From contig CAKPMX010000005.1 of the NCBI GenBank assembly GCA_934168205.1, positions 26,321 to 90,320 of the forward strand: a DNA stretch of 64,000 nt. Reading direction: 5' to 3'. This DNA is from an uncultured Bacilli bacterium. GTDB taxonomy: Bacteria > Bacillota_I > Bacilli_A > RF39 > UBA660. The translations under genes were made by a program, and so were the position numbers. The notes beneath the pieces were generated by a model. It made no database searches and had not been told where the DNA came from. It was given only the letters and a program-made list of their open reading frames with translations. Below, piece by piece: positions 53,397 to 61,349 of the stretch (the first letter of the stretch is position 1; every line of letters begins with the position of its first letter).

Positions 53397-54318
53397 AATT
53401 AAAATATGTTAGCCAGATAAAGTAAGCTGATGCTCCTAGTACTGCAAGTACTATTAATATAAGTATAATTTTTAATGCTACTGGCATTTTCTTTTCTTTG
53501 AATTCATCATCCATTTCAAAGTCTTTATCAGATAAATCCATACTTCTTGTATAGAAGTCTGTATCAGCACCTTTTAAATTCTCATCTACAATTTCTTCAG
53601 TCTTTTCTTCTAATTTACTTGCTTGTTCATTTACTTTTTCAAGTTGTTCTTTATTTAAAACTTCTTGAGATAATTCTTGTTTATTTTCTTTTTCTCTTGG
53701 AGATGTTTCTTCGTCTTCTTCTGGCTCTGGTTTTTCTACTTTATCAAGGATATTAGTTGCCATTAAATCACTTAGTAAGTTGACGCTAGTTGCTTGATCT
53801 ATTTCGCCGGCTAGAGTCTTGGAAGTAATTGTATTTATTAATTCTTTTATTTCATCATCATCTGGTCTATAAACTTTATTTAGTTTTTCTTTACGATATT
53901 TTTCTAATTCTTCTTTATTTAAACTTGTGATGATGTTGTAACTACTATCTTTTAGTTTTCTTTTCTCTTCTTTTTCATCAGTTTCGGTACGATTCTTCCT
54001 AGCTTCTTCTAGAACTCTATTAACATCATATATTCTGTTTTCCCTGGTTTTATATAAATGATTAAAGTCTTCTAATTCTTTTTTTACTCTTGGTACTGGC
54101 TGAATATTTTGATTGAATTCTTTAATTTGATGATATCCTTCCCTAGTATTAGCGCGGCTTTTGGCATTATCTAGGTCAATAGCATTGGCATTAGTTACAT
54201 CTGTTATACTAGTATATTTAGTATTGTTGCCAATGTTTTGATATAATTCTTGATTTTTACTTGAACGACTATATGTTTTGGGATTTTCATCCTTGTATCG
54301 ATCCATTCTACTCGCCAT
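53395..54318 (-). CDS. Tail-anchored acidic coiled-coil protein, unknown
   Basis: 307 residues from the ATG at 54318, with GAAGGTG in front. The first about 280 residues are charged and helical with a Glu/Asp-rich region (PEPEEDEETSPREKEN near 210). The C-terminal 25 residues form one membrane span (VALKIILILIVLAVLGASAYFIW), leaving only a few residues outside, which is a tail-anchor layout. No enzymatic motif is seen. A scaffold or envelope/division-associated function is possible but not supported by family evidence. Confidence 0.6.
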   Translation of the reverse strand: MASRMDRYKDENPKTYSRSSKNQELYQNIGNNTKYTSITDVTNANAIDLDNAKSRANTREGYHQIKEFNQNIQPVPRVKKELEDFNHLYKTRENRIYDVNRVLEEARKNRTETDEKEEKRKLKDSSYNIITSLNKEELEKYRKEKLNKVYRPDDDEIKELINTITSKTLAGEIDQATSVNLLSDLMATNILDKVEKPEPEEDEETSPREKENKQELSQEVLNKEQLEKVNEQASKLEEKTEEIVDENLKGADTDFYTRSMDLSDKDFEMDDEFKEKKMPVALKIILILIVLAVLGASAYFIWLTYFN

Positions 54319-54385
54319 ACTAATCACCTTCTACTATGATAAGTTTACCATAAGTTAAATAAATTCTCAATTAGCTATTTAGTTC

Positions 54386-54414
54386 TTTACGTAAAAGAAT
54401 ATTTTAGTTATAAT
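54386..54414 (+). promoter_or_regulatory. Promoter of the ferredoxin gene
   Basis: TTTACG (54386-54391), 17 bp, TATAAT (54409-54414) on the plus strand, 20 bp before the start codon. Confidence 0.65.
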
Positions 54415-54434
54415 ATTTTGTAAGGAGGATATTT

Positions 54435-54626
54435 ATGAAAGTTAAAGTTAATCCAGATGCTTGTATCGGTTGTGGTGCTTGTTGCGCTATATGTGATACT
54501 GTTTTTGAAATTGGTGATGATGGCTTATCAGAGGTAAAGAAAGAAGAAATTCAAGAAGATGAAAAACAAGCTGTAAGAGATGCTTCTGAGTCTTGTCCTA
54601 CTGGCGCTATTGAAGTTGAAGAATAA
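54435..54626 (+). CDS. Single-cluster 4Fe-4S ferredoxin
   Basis: 63 residues. The cluster ligands are C-I-G-C-G-A-C (residues 10-16) and the distal C-P-T-G-A-I (near 54), a [4Fe-4S] fold of the Bacillus ferredoxin type; two extra Cys (17 and 20) also lie in the loop. It carries electrons at low potential in the cytoplasm. AAGGAGG is optimally spaced. It has its own promoter and terminator. Confidence 0.95.
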   Translation: MKVKVNPDACIGCGACCAICDTVFEIGDDGLSEVKKEEIQEDEKQAVRDASESCPTGAIEVEE

Positions 54627-54642
54627 TTGATTAGATTATTCT
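54620..54642 (+). terminator. Terminator of the ferredoxin gene
   Basis: An 8-bp stem (54620-54627 with 54635-54642) plus a T-run on the plus strand, overlapping the stop codon. Confidence 0.7.
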
Positions 54643-54688
54643 TTTTTTTGAAGTTTTAGGTTATACTTATGATAATGGAGTTGATAAA

Positions 54689-55216
54689 ATGAAGTGTCCA
54701 AAATGTGGAAAATCAATGATAAAGTCTTTTTGTTTATACTGTGGCTACATGGGAAATGGTAACACAATAACTAAAACTGAAAAGAATCCTAGCGCAACAG
54801 ATATTGAAATATATTTAGGAGATAGATTTGATACTATTTGTCATAATGAAAATACGTTTCTAATATTTTTCCTTGGACCATTTTATTTTTGTTTTAATAA
54901 ATTACTTTTCCTTGGTGTTTTTTGTGCAATAATAGATATACTATTTTACTTTTTTTGTATTACTACTTTTGACCTTTCTATATTTAAGTTTTTATTACTA
55001 TTTATTATGGTAAGAGTCTTTTATATGACTTGTTCTAATATGATATATATGAAAATATATAGTAAAAAAATAGAGAAAATCAAATTAAAAAATCCTGATA
55101 ATTACCTTGATATATTAAGAGATTGTAATGATAAGACTACTAGTCTTTTGACACTAGTACTTGGAGCTTTAATATTTTATAGTTTTGTTATATTTTTATA
55201 TATATTTACTAAATAA
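54689..55216 (+). CDS. Zinc-ribbon membrane protein, DUF2628-like
   Basis: 175 residues. The N-terminus is a zinc ribbon (C-P-K-C at 3-6 and C-L-Y-C at 15-18). Four hydrophobic segments follow, with a middle like the DUF2628 pattern: FFLGPFYFCFNKLLFLG, then an aromatic-rich helix, then SNMIYMKIYSKKIEKI. Such proteins are common in Bacillota, with no proven function. GGAG lies upstream of the ATG. The gene is separate from ferredoxin (terminator between). Confidence 0.7.
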   Translation: MKCPKCGKSMIKSFCLYCGYMGNGNTITKTEKNPSATDIEIYLGDRFDTICHNENTFLIFFLGPFYFCFNKLLFLGVFCAIIDILFYFFCITTFDLSIFKFLLLFIMVRVFYMTCSNMIYMKIYSKKIEKIKLKNPDNYLDILRDCNDKTTSLLTLVLGALIFYSFVIFLYIFTK

Positions 55217-55220
55217 ATAG

Positions 55221-55279
55221 AAAAAGACACAATGTTTGAACTGTTATTTTTATTTGAATAGTTCATTATGTGTCTTTTT
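55221..55279. terminator. Bidirectional terminator between zinc-ribbon gene and rluB
   Basis: An 11-bp outer stem (55221-55231 with 55269-55279) and an interrupted inner stem, with U-tracts on both strands. Confidence 0.7.
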
Positions 55280-56001
55280 TATTTGTTTTCTTCTAGACCA
55301 TATACTCTTTTTACTTCTTTTGGTGTTAGTTTTCTAAATTCACCTGACTGAAGATTTTTTAAGTCAAAGAAGCCTTCTTTTTCTCTTTTTAATTTTAATA
55401 CTTCAAAGCCAACAGCTGAAAACATCTTTTTAACTTGATGATTCTTTCCTTCACAAATTGTTATTTGTACTAAGCAAGTATTTGTTTTTAAATCTACTTT
55501 TTTTAGTTTAACTCTTTTAGCAGATACGGTAATTCCTTCATCAATTTCGACACCTGATTTTAGGGCATCGATTTGTTCTTTCTTTAATATACCTTTAAGT
55601 TTTGCCATATAAACTTTTTCAACATTATTACTTGGATGCATTAAGATATTGGCAAATTCACCATCATTAGTTAAAATTAGTAATCCTGTTGTATCATAAT
55701 CAAGTCTTCCAACTGGATAGATTCTTGCTGAGGTTGGTATTAGATCTACTACTGTTTTTCTTGATCTATCATCTGATGTTGTCGTTAGAACTCCTCTTGG
55801 TTTATTTAAGATGTAATATTCTTTTGTTTCTTTTGTTATTGGATCATTATTTACTAGTATTTTATCTTTATCTGAAACTTTTGTGCCTAGTTCAGTTACT
55901 ACTTGACCATTTACTTTTACTTTTCCTTCAGTAATTAATTCTTCTGCTTTACGACGTGAAGTTAATCCTGATGCCGCAATTACTTTTTGTAGTCTTTCCA
56001 T
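55279..56001 (-). CDS. rluB: Ribosomal large-subunit pseudouridine synthase B (RsuA/RluB family)
   Basis: 240 residues from the ATG at 56001, chosen over a GTG four codons upstream because AGAGGTG sits at a better distance. An S4 RNA-binding domain at the start (RLQKVIAASGLTSRRKAEELI) is followed by the synthase core, with the catalytic Asp in GRLDYDTTGLLILTNDG (near 105) and KGKNHQVKKMF-like motif at the end. It converts a uridine of 23S rRNA to pseudouridine. It is monocistronic, though only the terminator is clear. Confidence 0.93.
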   Translation of the reverse strand: MERLQKVIAASGLTSRRKAEELITEGKVKVNGQVVTELGTKVSDKDKILVNNDPITKETKEYYILNKPRGVLTTTSDDRSRKTVVDLIPTSARIYPVGRLDYDTTGLLILTNDGEFANILMHPSNNVEKVYMAKLKGILKKEQIDALKSGVEIDEGITVSAKRVKLKKVDLKTNTCLVQITICEGKNHQVKKMFSAVGFEVLKLKREKEGFFDLKNLQSGEFRKLTPKEVKRVYGLEENK

Positions 56002-56013
56002 TATTGGTATCAC

Positions 56014-56512
56014 CTCTATTTTTATTATACAATAATTTTGGTTGCTTGACTATTATAACAGACTTTTATTTTTTGACAAACATTTTTTGACATAAAATCT
56101 ATAGGATTTATTTTTCTATTTATAATAATATATTTGGAAGCTTAAGTTGAATAAGTGTCTACCTAATTTCTTTTTTAGAAAGGAGGTTTGATGGAATGAA
56201 AATAAGGACCTTTATCATAAAATTTTTACACTCTCGCCTCTATCATTTTATTTCTTTTAATCGTATTGATTATTGTAATAAAAAAATGACACTTAATTCT
56301 TAGAAATTAAATGTCCTATTACACAAAATGGTAGACATTCAATTTTTGGAACAACTGAATGCTTTCTTTTTTATTAAGTTTCCTTTTACAACTAAATTGT
56401 ACCATGTTAAATTATTGCCAGCAATAGTATTACTTGTTGATACAGTCATTTTACATTTTTTAAAGAACATATATTTTTATTACTCATAAATTATTATAAA
56501 GGAGGTACTTTT
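56014..56512. other. 499-bp non-coding region with a short SD-led ORF and an opposing hairpin
   Basis: A strong AGGAGG (56181-56186) is followed by two ATGs. The one at 56191 meets TGA after two codons and has three stops in frame, then a hydrophobic TLASIILFLLIVLIIVIKK run ending at 56289. The one at 56196 opens a 34-codon frame with no known match. An imperfect hairpin at 56288-56316 has its U-run on the minus strand, so an antisense transcript could end there. This looks like a decayed membrane-peptide (type I toxin-like) locus, but I cannot prove it. Nothing else is evident. Confidence 0.35.
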
Positions 56513-56773
56513 ATGTATCCTTATAGAAATAATTCATATAATATGAACAGTAAAAATGGTAATTATCAAAATTATGTTTATAGTAATGACGGGGAAAGAT
56601 TCTTCTGGGCTCCTTTTGTTGTAGGTGGTCTTGCAGGAACAGCTTTAGGATATGGTATTGCTAATAATAATCAAATTAATAATATGAATAAGCCTTATTA
56701 TTATGGCTATTATCCAGCTTATCCTATTGTATATTATCCTAATGGTTTTATTAATTATAACAATTTCTATTAG
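56513..56773 (+). CDS. Tyr/Asn/Gly-rich small coat-like protein
   Basis: 86 residues. The N-terminus is Asn/Tyr-rich, followed by a Gly/Ala segment (FFWAPFVVGGLAGTALGYGI) and a Tyr/Pro tail (YYYGYYPAYPIVYYP). This layout resembles small spore-coat or surface proteins of Bacilli, with no enzymatic motif. A perfect GGAGG is upstream and a terminator at 56780-56814 follows. The assignment is by composition. Confidence 0.6.
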   Translation: MYPYRNNSYNMNSKNGNYQNYVYSNDGERFFWAPFVVGGLAGTALGYGIANNNQINNMNKPYYYGYYPAYPIVYYPNGFINYNNFY

Positions 56774-56779
56774 AACAAA

Positions 56780-56814
56780 AGACAAATTTTAATTTATAAA
56801 ATTTCAATTTGTCT
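56780..56814. terminator. Terminator after the coat-like gene, overlapping the tnpB remnant end
   Basis: A 9-bp stem (56780-56788 with 56806-56814) followed by TTTTTG on the plus strand and a T-rich tail on the minus strand. Confidence 0.7.
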
Positions 56815-57022
56815 TTTTGTTTGGTCGTCACCGATCAAATTTCCTACTTCACAGGTAGAGTAACCTCTATTCTCCATAGGCTTAAATTCCGACAGTCGCT
56901 GCCGCACTAATTCTTTTATTTATAATTCTTTTAATTTTTTGACAAATTATTTATATTTACATCCCTACCATTTTTATTATAACTCAAACAGGATATAGTT
57001 TAAGTTTATAAGTTTTATACAT
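56794..57022 (-). pseudogene. Internal-deletion remnant of an IS605-type tnpB gene
   Basis: The 5' end is intact: GGAGGTG and an ATG at 57022 give MYKTYKLKLYPV, the classic TnpB/OrfB start (K-T-Y-K-x-x-L-Y-P), then TGA at 56986-56984. About 70 bp further on, a separate frame reads VRQRLSEFKPMEN then GYSTCEVGNLIGDDQTKRQ to a stop at 56794, like the C-terminal tail of TnpB. The nuclease core between them is gone. The 3' segment 56822-56908 is about 48% GC, far above the surroundings, and rich in short inverted repeats, as expected of the omegaRNA scaffold that overlaps a tnpB 3' end. IS ends were not identified. Confidence 0.65.
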
Positions 57023-57172
57023 ATGATACACCTCCATAATCTTGTCTTACTATATTATGATACAAATACTTGTTTGTTAATGGGGTGATTATAGTTTTTT
57101 TAGAATAGAAAGAAAATTCCTTATAAATTAAAAAGACGCAAGGCTTTTTTTCTTTTTATAAAGATAATTTCT

Positions 57173-58411
57173 TTACTTGTTTGGCAATGTTATAGTTACA
57201 GTTGTACCTTTTCCTAGTGTTGACTTATAATTAATTGTTCCATTATGCATTTCTATTATTTCTTTAGATAAGACTACACCTAGTCCATTACCAGAAGCTT
57301 TAGTCGTATAAAATATTTCAGTTATTCTTTCTAAGGTGTCCTTATCCATTCCTATTCCATTATCTTCTATAATAATTTTAATATCATTTCTAGTTTTCTT
57401 AACCTCTACTCTTACATTTAATTGTTCATCTTCTTTTTTAGCCTCTAAAGCATTTTTTAAGACATTTACAAGGACTTGTTTCATTCTTAAATAATCAAGA
57501 TTTAAATAAATATATGGTTTAGCATTTAAATATATATTAGCATTATTCTTTTTAAATAATGGATTTAACATAGTAATTACTTCTTCTAATAATACTTGTA
57601 AATCTACTTCTTCCTTATTTAATGACTTTAACTTTCCAAGAGAAGAAAAGTCATTTATAACAGACAAAGATCTTTCAATTTCACTAGAAATTATTGGTAA
57701 ATACTTAGGTGCTTTTTCCATACCGTTTTTATCTATTATTTCTAAATATCCTTTACATACTGCAATAGGATTTTTTAATTCATGAGTTAGTTTTGATAGT
57801 GATTCAAATAATAGTTTATCTTTTTTAGATTCTTTTAAAATACTATATAAATTTATTATATCTTCACCCTTTTCAAATAAATTTAAACATAAATATGTAA
57901 ATGAAATAAAAATTGTTAAAGTTATAATTAGATAAATTAAGTTACTTAATATATTTCCTGTAGGATTAATTATATTAAAAATCATAAAAGATATTACAAA
58001 TGATTTAATACCAATGAATATGTCTGTATATGATACTTTACAATTTGTAAACTTTGAAGTGTATAAATAGATTAAGAAGTAAAGACTATATTCAATTATC
58101 AATACAGAAAGAGGAATACTTGTATAGTGACTAGATAATATTACTATTATGCATGATAAAAATATCGATGTTACAGTTTTCTTTTTTATGTATGAAAGTA
58201 ATAAAGGAATATTGTAAAACAAAATGACATAAATTGTTTTATTGTCGATATAGCGTGCTATTAAAAATAATGATGTAATTAAGCATATATCTAAAAATAT
58301 ATTTTTTTCTTTAATATCCATATTACTGATGTATGTTATATATATTAAATAACAAGTTAAAGGAAAGAAAAGAAAAACGCATAATAAAAATAAATTTTCA
58401 AATACTGGCAT
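57173..58411 (-). CDS. Membrane sensor histidine kinase, KinB-like orphan
   Basis: 412 residues from the ATG at 58411, with AGAGGTG 6 nt upstream. About six to seven membrane spans fill residues 1-180. The HisKA box is LSKLTHELKNPIAVCKGYLEI (His near 215). The GHKL domain has the N box VLVNVLKNALEA, the G1 box IEDNGIGMD and the G2 box GNGLGVVLSKEI. The H-E-L-K-N-P-I-A and multi-span sensor resemble the sporulation kinases KinB/KinD. No response regulator is adjacent, so it is an orphan kinase; a Spo0A-phosphorelay role is inference. Confidence 0.88.
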   Translation of the reverse strand: MPVFENLFLLCVFLFFPLTCYLIYITYISNMDIKEKNIFLDICLITSLFLIARYIDNKTIYVILFYNIPLLLSYIKKKTVTSIFLSCIIVILSSHYTSIPLSVLIIEYSLYFLIYLYTSKFTNCKVSYTDIFIGIKSFVISFMIFNIINPTGNILSNLIYLIITLTIFISFTYLCLNLFEKGEDIINLYSILKESKKDKLLFESLSKLTHELKNPIAVCKGYLEIIDKNGMEKAPKYLPIISSEIERSLSVINDFSSLGKLKSLNKEEVDLQVLLEEVITMLNPLFKKNNANIYLNAKPYIYLNLDYLRMKQVLVNVLKNALEAKKEDEQLNVRVEVKKTRNDIKIIIEDNGIGMDKDTLERITEIFYTTKASGNGLGVVLSKEIIEMHNGTINYKSTLGKGTTVTITLPNK

Positions 58412-58489
58412 CTTTAACACCTCTTACTTAAAATATATATCCTTATTATGTCGATATTTGTCGAAATATGAAAAAAATGACAAAATATG

Positions 58490-58798
58490 TCATTTAATCT
58501 CATCAATATATTTTTTTAATTGTTTTGATTCAGGTCCTAATATTATTTTTAATTGATTATCAATTTCAACTATTCCTTTAGCACCTAGTTTTTGAATTCC
58601 TTCTTTGTTTGCTTTAGAAATATCTTTTAAAGTTACTTTAAATCTAGATAGATTTATTTCAGTATCAATAATATTTTCTTTACCGCCTAAGTATTCTACT
58701 AATTTATTAAAATCAAGTCCAGCATCTTTTTTACTAGCCTTTAAGATTGCTAATAAAATTATAAGTAGAATGACGGCTATAATAATATAATCCATTTT
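58490..58798 (-). CDS. Membrane-tethered PTS EIIB-like domain without the phosphocysteine
   Basis: 102 residues from the ATG at 58798 (GGTGA upstream; an ATG at 58807 has none). One N-terminal membrane span (about 2-19) is followed by a glucose-type EIIB domain: LVEYLGGKENIIDTEINLSRFKV, VTLKD, KLGAKGIVEI and a final IILGPES. In true EIIB the conserved Cys sits before T-R-L-R; here it reads N-L-S-R-F, so the phosphorylated residue is missing. It is not part of a PTS operon. A binding or regulatory role, as for other small EIIB-like proteins, is possible. Confidence 0.75.
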   Translation of the reverse strand, partial: KMDYIIIAVILLIILLAILKASKKDAGLDFNKLVEYLGGKENIIDTEINLSRFKVTLKDISKANKEGIQKLGAKGIVEIDNQLKIILGPESKQLKKYIDEIK

Positions 58799-58942
58799 TA
58801 TCACCATATTAATTATATAACAGATGGAGAAAAAAATAAAGATATTTTAATTGGTACTACATATAATTATATAGGTATTTATAAACACCAAATAAGAAGT
58901 TTTGAATACTTTATATTAGAAATAGATAAAGAGGTGGGTACT

Positions 58943-59326
58943 ATGACTACTAATCGTTGTATTAAGAACTTATTAAAATTAATATGCTTATTACAAGAGA
59001 ATTCGCAAGATGAATGTTGCATTGAAGAAGGATGCACTAAACCTTTTTTAGGACCTACTATTAATTGTATTTGTTATAATACCAGAGTTGTTACATTCTA
59101 TAATAAGAGAGGTACTTTAATAACTGCTAACTATGTTGATACTAATGGTGCTACTCAAACTAGTTCGTTATTTAGAGTTGAAAATGTCTCTGATAATTGT
59201 GTAACACTTAGAGTATTATATAGAAATGATGATACTTATGTTGCTAGTAATAGTTTTATTAATATTAATTTAGGTTGTATTTGTGCTGTTCAATGTATAG
59301 AAGATGCTGTCGTTTCTAGCATATAG
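58943..59326 (+). CDS. CotY/CotZ-like spore coat protein 1
   Basis: 127 residues from the ATG at 58943, with AGAGGTGG upstream. It is Cys-rich (9 Cys), with the patterns CTKPFLGPTINCICYNTRVV and FRVENVSDNCVTLRVLY. KPFLGP-then-NTR and the FRVE-x-x-x-x-x-C-C-like element are typical of the CotY/CotZ crust and coat proteins that crosslink through disulfides. It is paired with a homologue 18 bp downstream. The family is a strong indication of endospore formation. Confidence 0.85.
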   Translation: MTTNRCIKNLLKLICLLQENSQDECCIEEGCTKPFLGPTINCICYNTRVVTFYNKRGTLITANYVDTNGATQTSSLFRVENVSDNCVTLRVLYRNDDTYVASNSFININLGCICAVQCIEDAVVSSI

Positions 59327-59344
59327 AAAGGAGGTTTAGAGTAT

Positions 59345-59746
59345 ATGGGCTGTGAAGAAAATAAAAGTACTTGTTGTTTAGCTGACATTTTAAGAAAAAT
59401 TTTAATACTTCAAAAACAAGATTTTGATAATGAAAGTTACTCTGGTTGTGATAAACCTTTTCTAGGACCAGTATGCACTAGTGTTTGTTATAATACTAGA
59501 CCAGTAACACTATATAATTGTTGTACAGGTAATGCTTGGAGTTTTCCTTATACATTAAATAATCAAACTAATCAGTCTACAGTATTTAGAGTTGAAGCAA
59601 TTGATGACTGTTGCTGTACATGTAGAATTCTATATTTAAATGAAGCTGGAGATAATTATCTAAGTACTAATCAATTTTTTACAATTGACTTAAACTGTGT
59701 TGGTGCTATGCAATGTCTTGCTGATACTTATGTAGAATTGTGCTAA
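59345..59746 (+). CDS. CotY/CotZ-like spore coat protein 2
   Basis: 133 residues with even more Cys (15), including CCC and DDCCCTCR runs. It shares DKPFLGPVCTSVCYNTRPVTLY and FRVEAIDDCCCTCRIL with its neighbour, so the two are diverged tandem duplicates. AAAGGAGG precedes the ATG. CotY/CotZ proteins assemble into a lattice on the spore surface. A terminator follows at 59774-59803. Confidence 0.87.
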   Translation: MGCEENKSTCCLADILRKILILQKQDFDNESYSGCDKPFLGPVCTSVCYNTRPVTLYNCCTGNAWSFPYTLNNQTNQSTVFRVEAIDDCCCTCRILYLNEAGDNYLSTNQFFTIDLNCVGAMQCLADTYVELC

Positions 59747-59773
59747 ATAATTAGTTAATTAAATTATTAAATA

Positions 59774-59803
59774 AAAAAGGTTGTTTTAAAGAACAATCTT
59801 TTT
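59774..59803. terminator. Bidirectional terminator between coat gene 2 and the 101-residue gene
   Basis: A 12-bp stem with one G-U pair (59774-59785 with 59792-59803) and U-runs on both strands. Confidence 0.75.
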
Positions 59804-60107
59804 AATTTTTATTTATTTTAAAATCTATTATATCTGATATAGGAATAATATTATTATCTAGTGTAATTATATTATTAGAGGTTTTAGCAATTAGACTGGT
59901 TTCATAAGTTTGATTTGATGTTTTTATTGTTACTGGAATGTTATAGGCGTATCCATATCCAGAGAACACCTTCTCTATTTTATCTTTTATAGTTGGAATT
60001 TCAATGGGATTAAAAAGTTCTTTTTCTTCTTTTAAGTAACAGACTGTTTTGTTATTATTTATTTTTTTAGTTATTTTATTTTGATAAACTTTAGGTAATT
60101 TTTTCAT
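59802..60107 (-). CDS. Small basic protein with an Sm-like C-terminal pattern, unknown
   Basis: 101 residues. The Lys/Asn-rich N-terminal half has no known motif. The C-terminal half, from IPVTIKTSNQTYETSLIAKTSNNIITLDNNIIPISDIIDF, alternates strands in a way like an Sm/LSm or SH3-type barrel (a V-x-I-x-x-x-x-x-x-Y start and an I-T-L middle), but this is weak. It stands opposite the coat genes and next to rodA, so it may be coat- or envelope-linked. No firm assignment. Confidence 0.45.
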   Translation of the reverse strand: MKKLPKVYQNKITKKINNNKTVCYLKEEKELFNPIEIPTIKDKIEKVFSGYGYAYNIPVTIKTSNQTYETSLIAKTSNNIITLDNNIIPISDIIDFKINKN

Positions 60108-60164
60108 AAAATATTTCTCCTTTTGTATATTTTATGAAAATGAAAGATAAAAATTGAATGATTT

Positions 60165-60173
60165 TGGTATAAT
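60165..60173 (+). promoter_or_regulatory. Extended -10 promoter of rodA
   Basis: TGGTATAAT, an extended -10 element (60165-60173), lies 21 bp before the rodA start; no good -35 is seen. Confidence 0.5.
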
Positions 60174-60194
60174 ATAAATGAAAGGTTTGATTAT

Positions 60195-61322
60195 ATGAGT
60201 AAGTATAAAATTAATTTTAAGATAGTTATTCCTATTTTATTAATGGCTATTGTAAGTATAATTACTATTTATAGTGCTTTAACTTATACTTCTAAGTCTC
60301 TGGGTAATTTGGCGTTAAAACAAGCTATTTGGTATATTGTAGGTTTTATATTAGTGTTTATTTTATTGAGACTGAAAAATGAATATTTATACAGGCATGC
60401 TTGGTTTTTATATATTTTAGGTAATTTAGTACTCATTTGGTTATTGTTGTTTGCTACACCTATTAATAATAGTAAATGTTGGTTAGTTATACCAGGAATT
60501 GGTAGTATACAACCTAGTGAGTTTATGAAGGTTTTTATAATGTTGGCACTTGCTACTATGATTCATGATTTTAGAAGTGATTATAAGAATCCTAGTATTA
60601 AGGATGAATTTATATTTATTTTAAAAACTTTATTAGTAGTCTTAGTTCCATCGATACTTACTTTTTTACAACCTGATACTGGTGCTGTAATAATATATTT
60701 AATAATATATTTAGTTATGATGTTTACTTCTGGTATTAGAATAAGATGGTTTGTAATTGAGTTTGTTATACTTTTTTGTATTTTAGGAACAACACTTTGG
60801 CTTTACTTTTTTAAGGAAGATATTTTTATAAAGATGTTTGGTAGTTCAATATACTATCGTTTGGAAAGATTGTTTGATTGGCAGTCGGGATCTGGGTTGC
60901 AGTTAGAAAATGCGTTAGCGGCAATTGGATCAGCTGGGTTCTTTGGTCATGGTTTTAATAAGACACCTATTTATTTTCCAGAGTCGTCCACTGATTTTAT
61001 ATTTGCTGTGTTTGCTTCTAATTTTGGATTTGTTGGAGTTTTGGCTTTACTAGCAATAATTATTTATTTTGATGTTAATATTATTAGATTGGCAAGAAGA
61101 AAGATATATGATACTGATAAATATATTTTAACGGGAATTGTGGCGATGCTTTTATTTCAACAAATACAAAATATTGGAATGACAATTGGTCTGTTACCGA
61201 TTACGGGTATTACGTTACCTTTTATATCATATGGTGGAAGTAGTTTATTATCGTATATGATTATGATAGGTATTATTTTAAATATATCGATGGAAAAAAA
61301 TAAGAAATATTGGAGCAAATAA
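60195..61322 (+). CDS. rodA: SEDS family rod-shape / elongation protein, RodA-like
   Basis: 375 residues with about ten membrane spans. SEDS marks are present: QPSEFMKV (about 111-118), FLQPDTGAVIIY (about 156-167) and the C-terminal LPITGITLPFISYGGSS (about 335-351), with KTPIYFPESSTDFIFAV, the RodA/FtsW loop that precedes it. It polymerises peptidoglycan glycan strands. It is not next to a class B PBP, so the partner is elsewhere, and RodA versus FtsW is my best guess. No Shine-Dalgarno is obvious beyond GAAAGG. Confidence 0.85.
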   Translation: MSKYKINFKIVIPILLMAIVSIITIYSALTYTSKSLGNLALKQAIWYIVGFILVFILLRLKNEYLYRHAWFLYILGNLVLIWLLLFATPINNSKCWLVIPGIGSIQPSEFMKVFIMLALATMIHDFRSDYKNPSIKDEFIFILKTLLVVLVPSILTFLQPDTGAVIIYLIIYLVMMFTSGIRIRWFVIEFVILFCILGTTLWLYFFKEDIFIKMFGSSIYYRLERLFDWQSGSGLQLENALAAIGSAGFFGHGFNKTPIYFPESSTDFIFAVFASNFGFVGVLALLAIIIYFDVNIIRLARRKIYDTDKYILTGIVAMLLFQQIQNIGMTIGLLPITGITLPFISYGGSSLLSYMIMIGIILNISMEKNKKYWSK

Positions 61323-61349
61323 AAAGGAACTATTCGTTAGTTCCTTTTT
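61321..61349. terminator. Bidirectional terminator with a UUCG-type loop, rodA / DUF4176
   Basis: A 12-bp stem (61321-61332 with 61338-61349) around a TTCGT loop, with A/U-tracts on both sides, between two converging genes. Confidence 0.8.

Noticed and set aside
56822..56908. A riboswitch or SRP/6S-type RNA in the GC-rich segment
   Set aside because: No known consensus was recognised, and the minus strand reads as a TnpB C-terminal-like tail below a TnpB start, so a transposon end explains it better.
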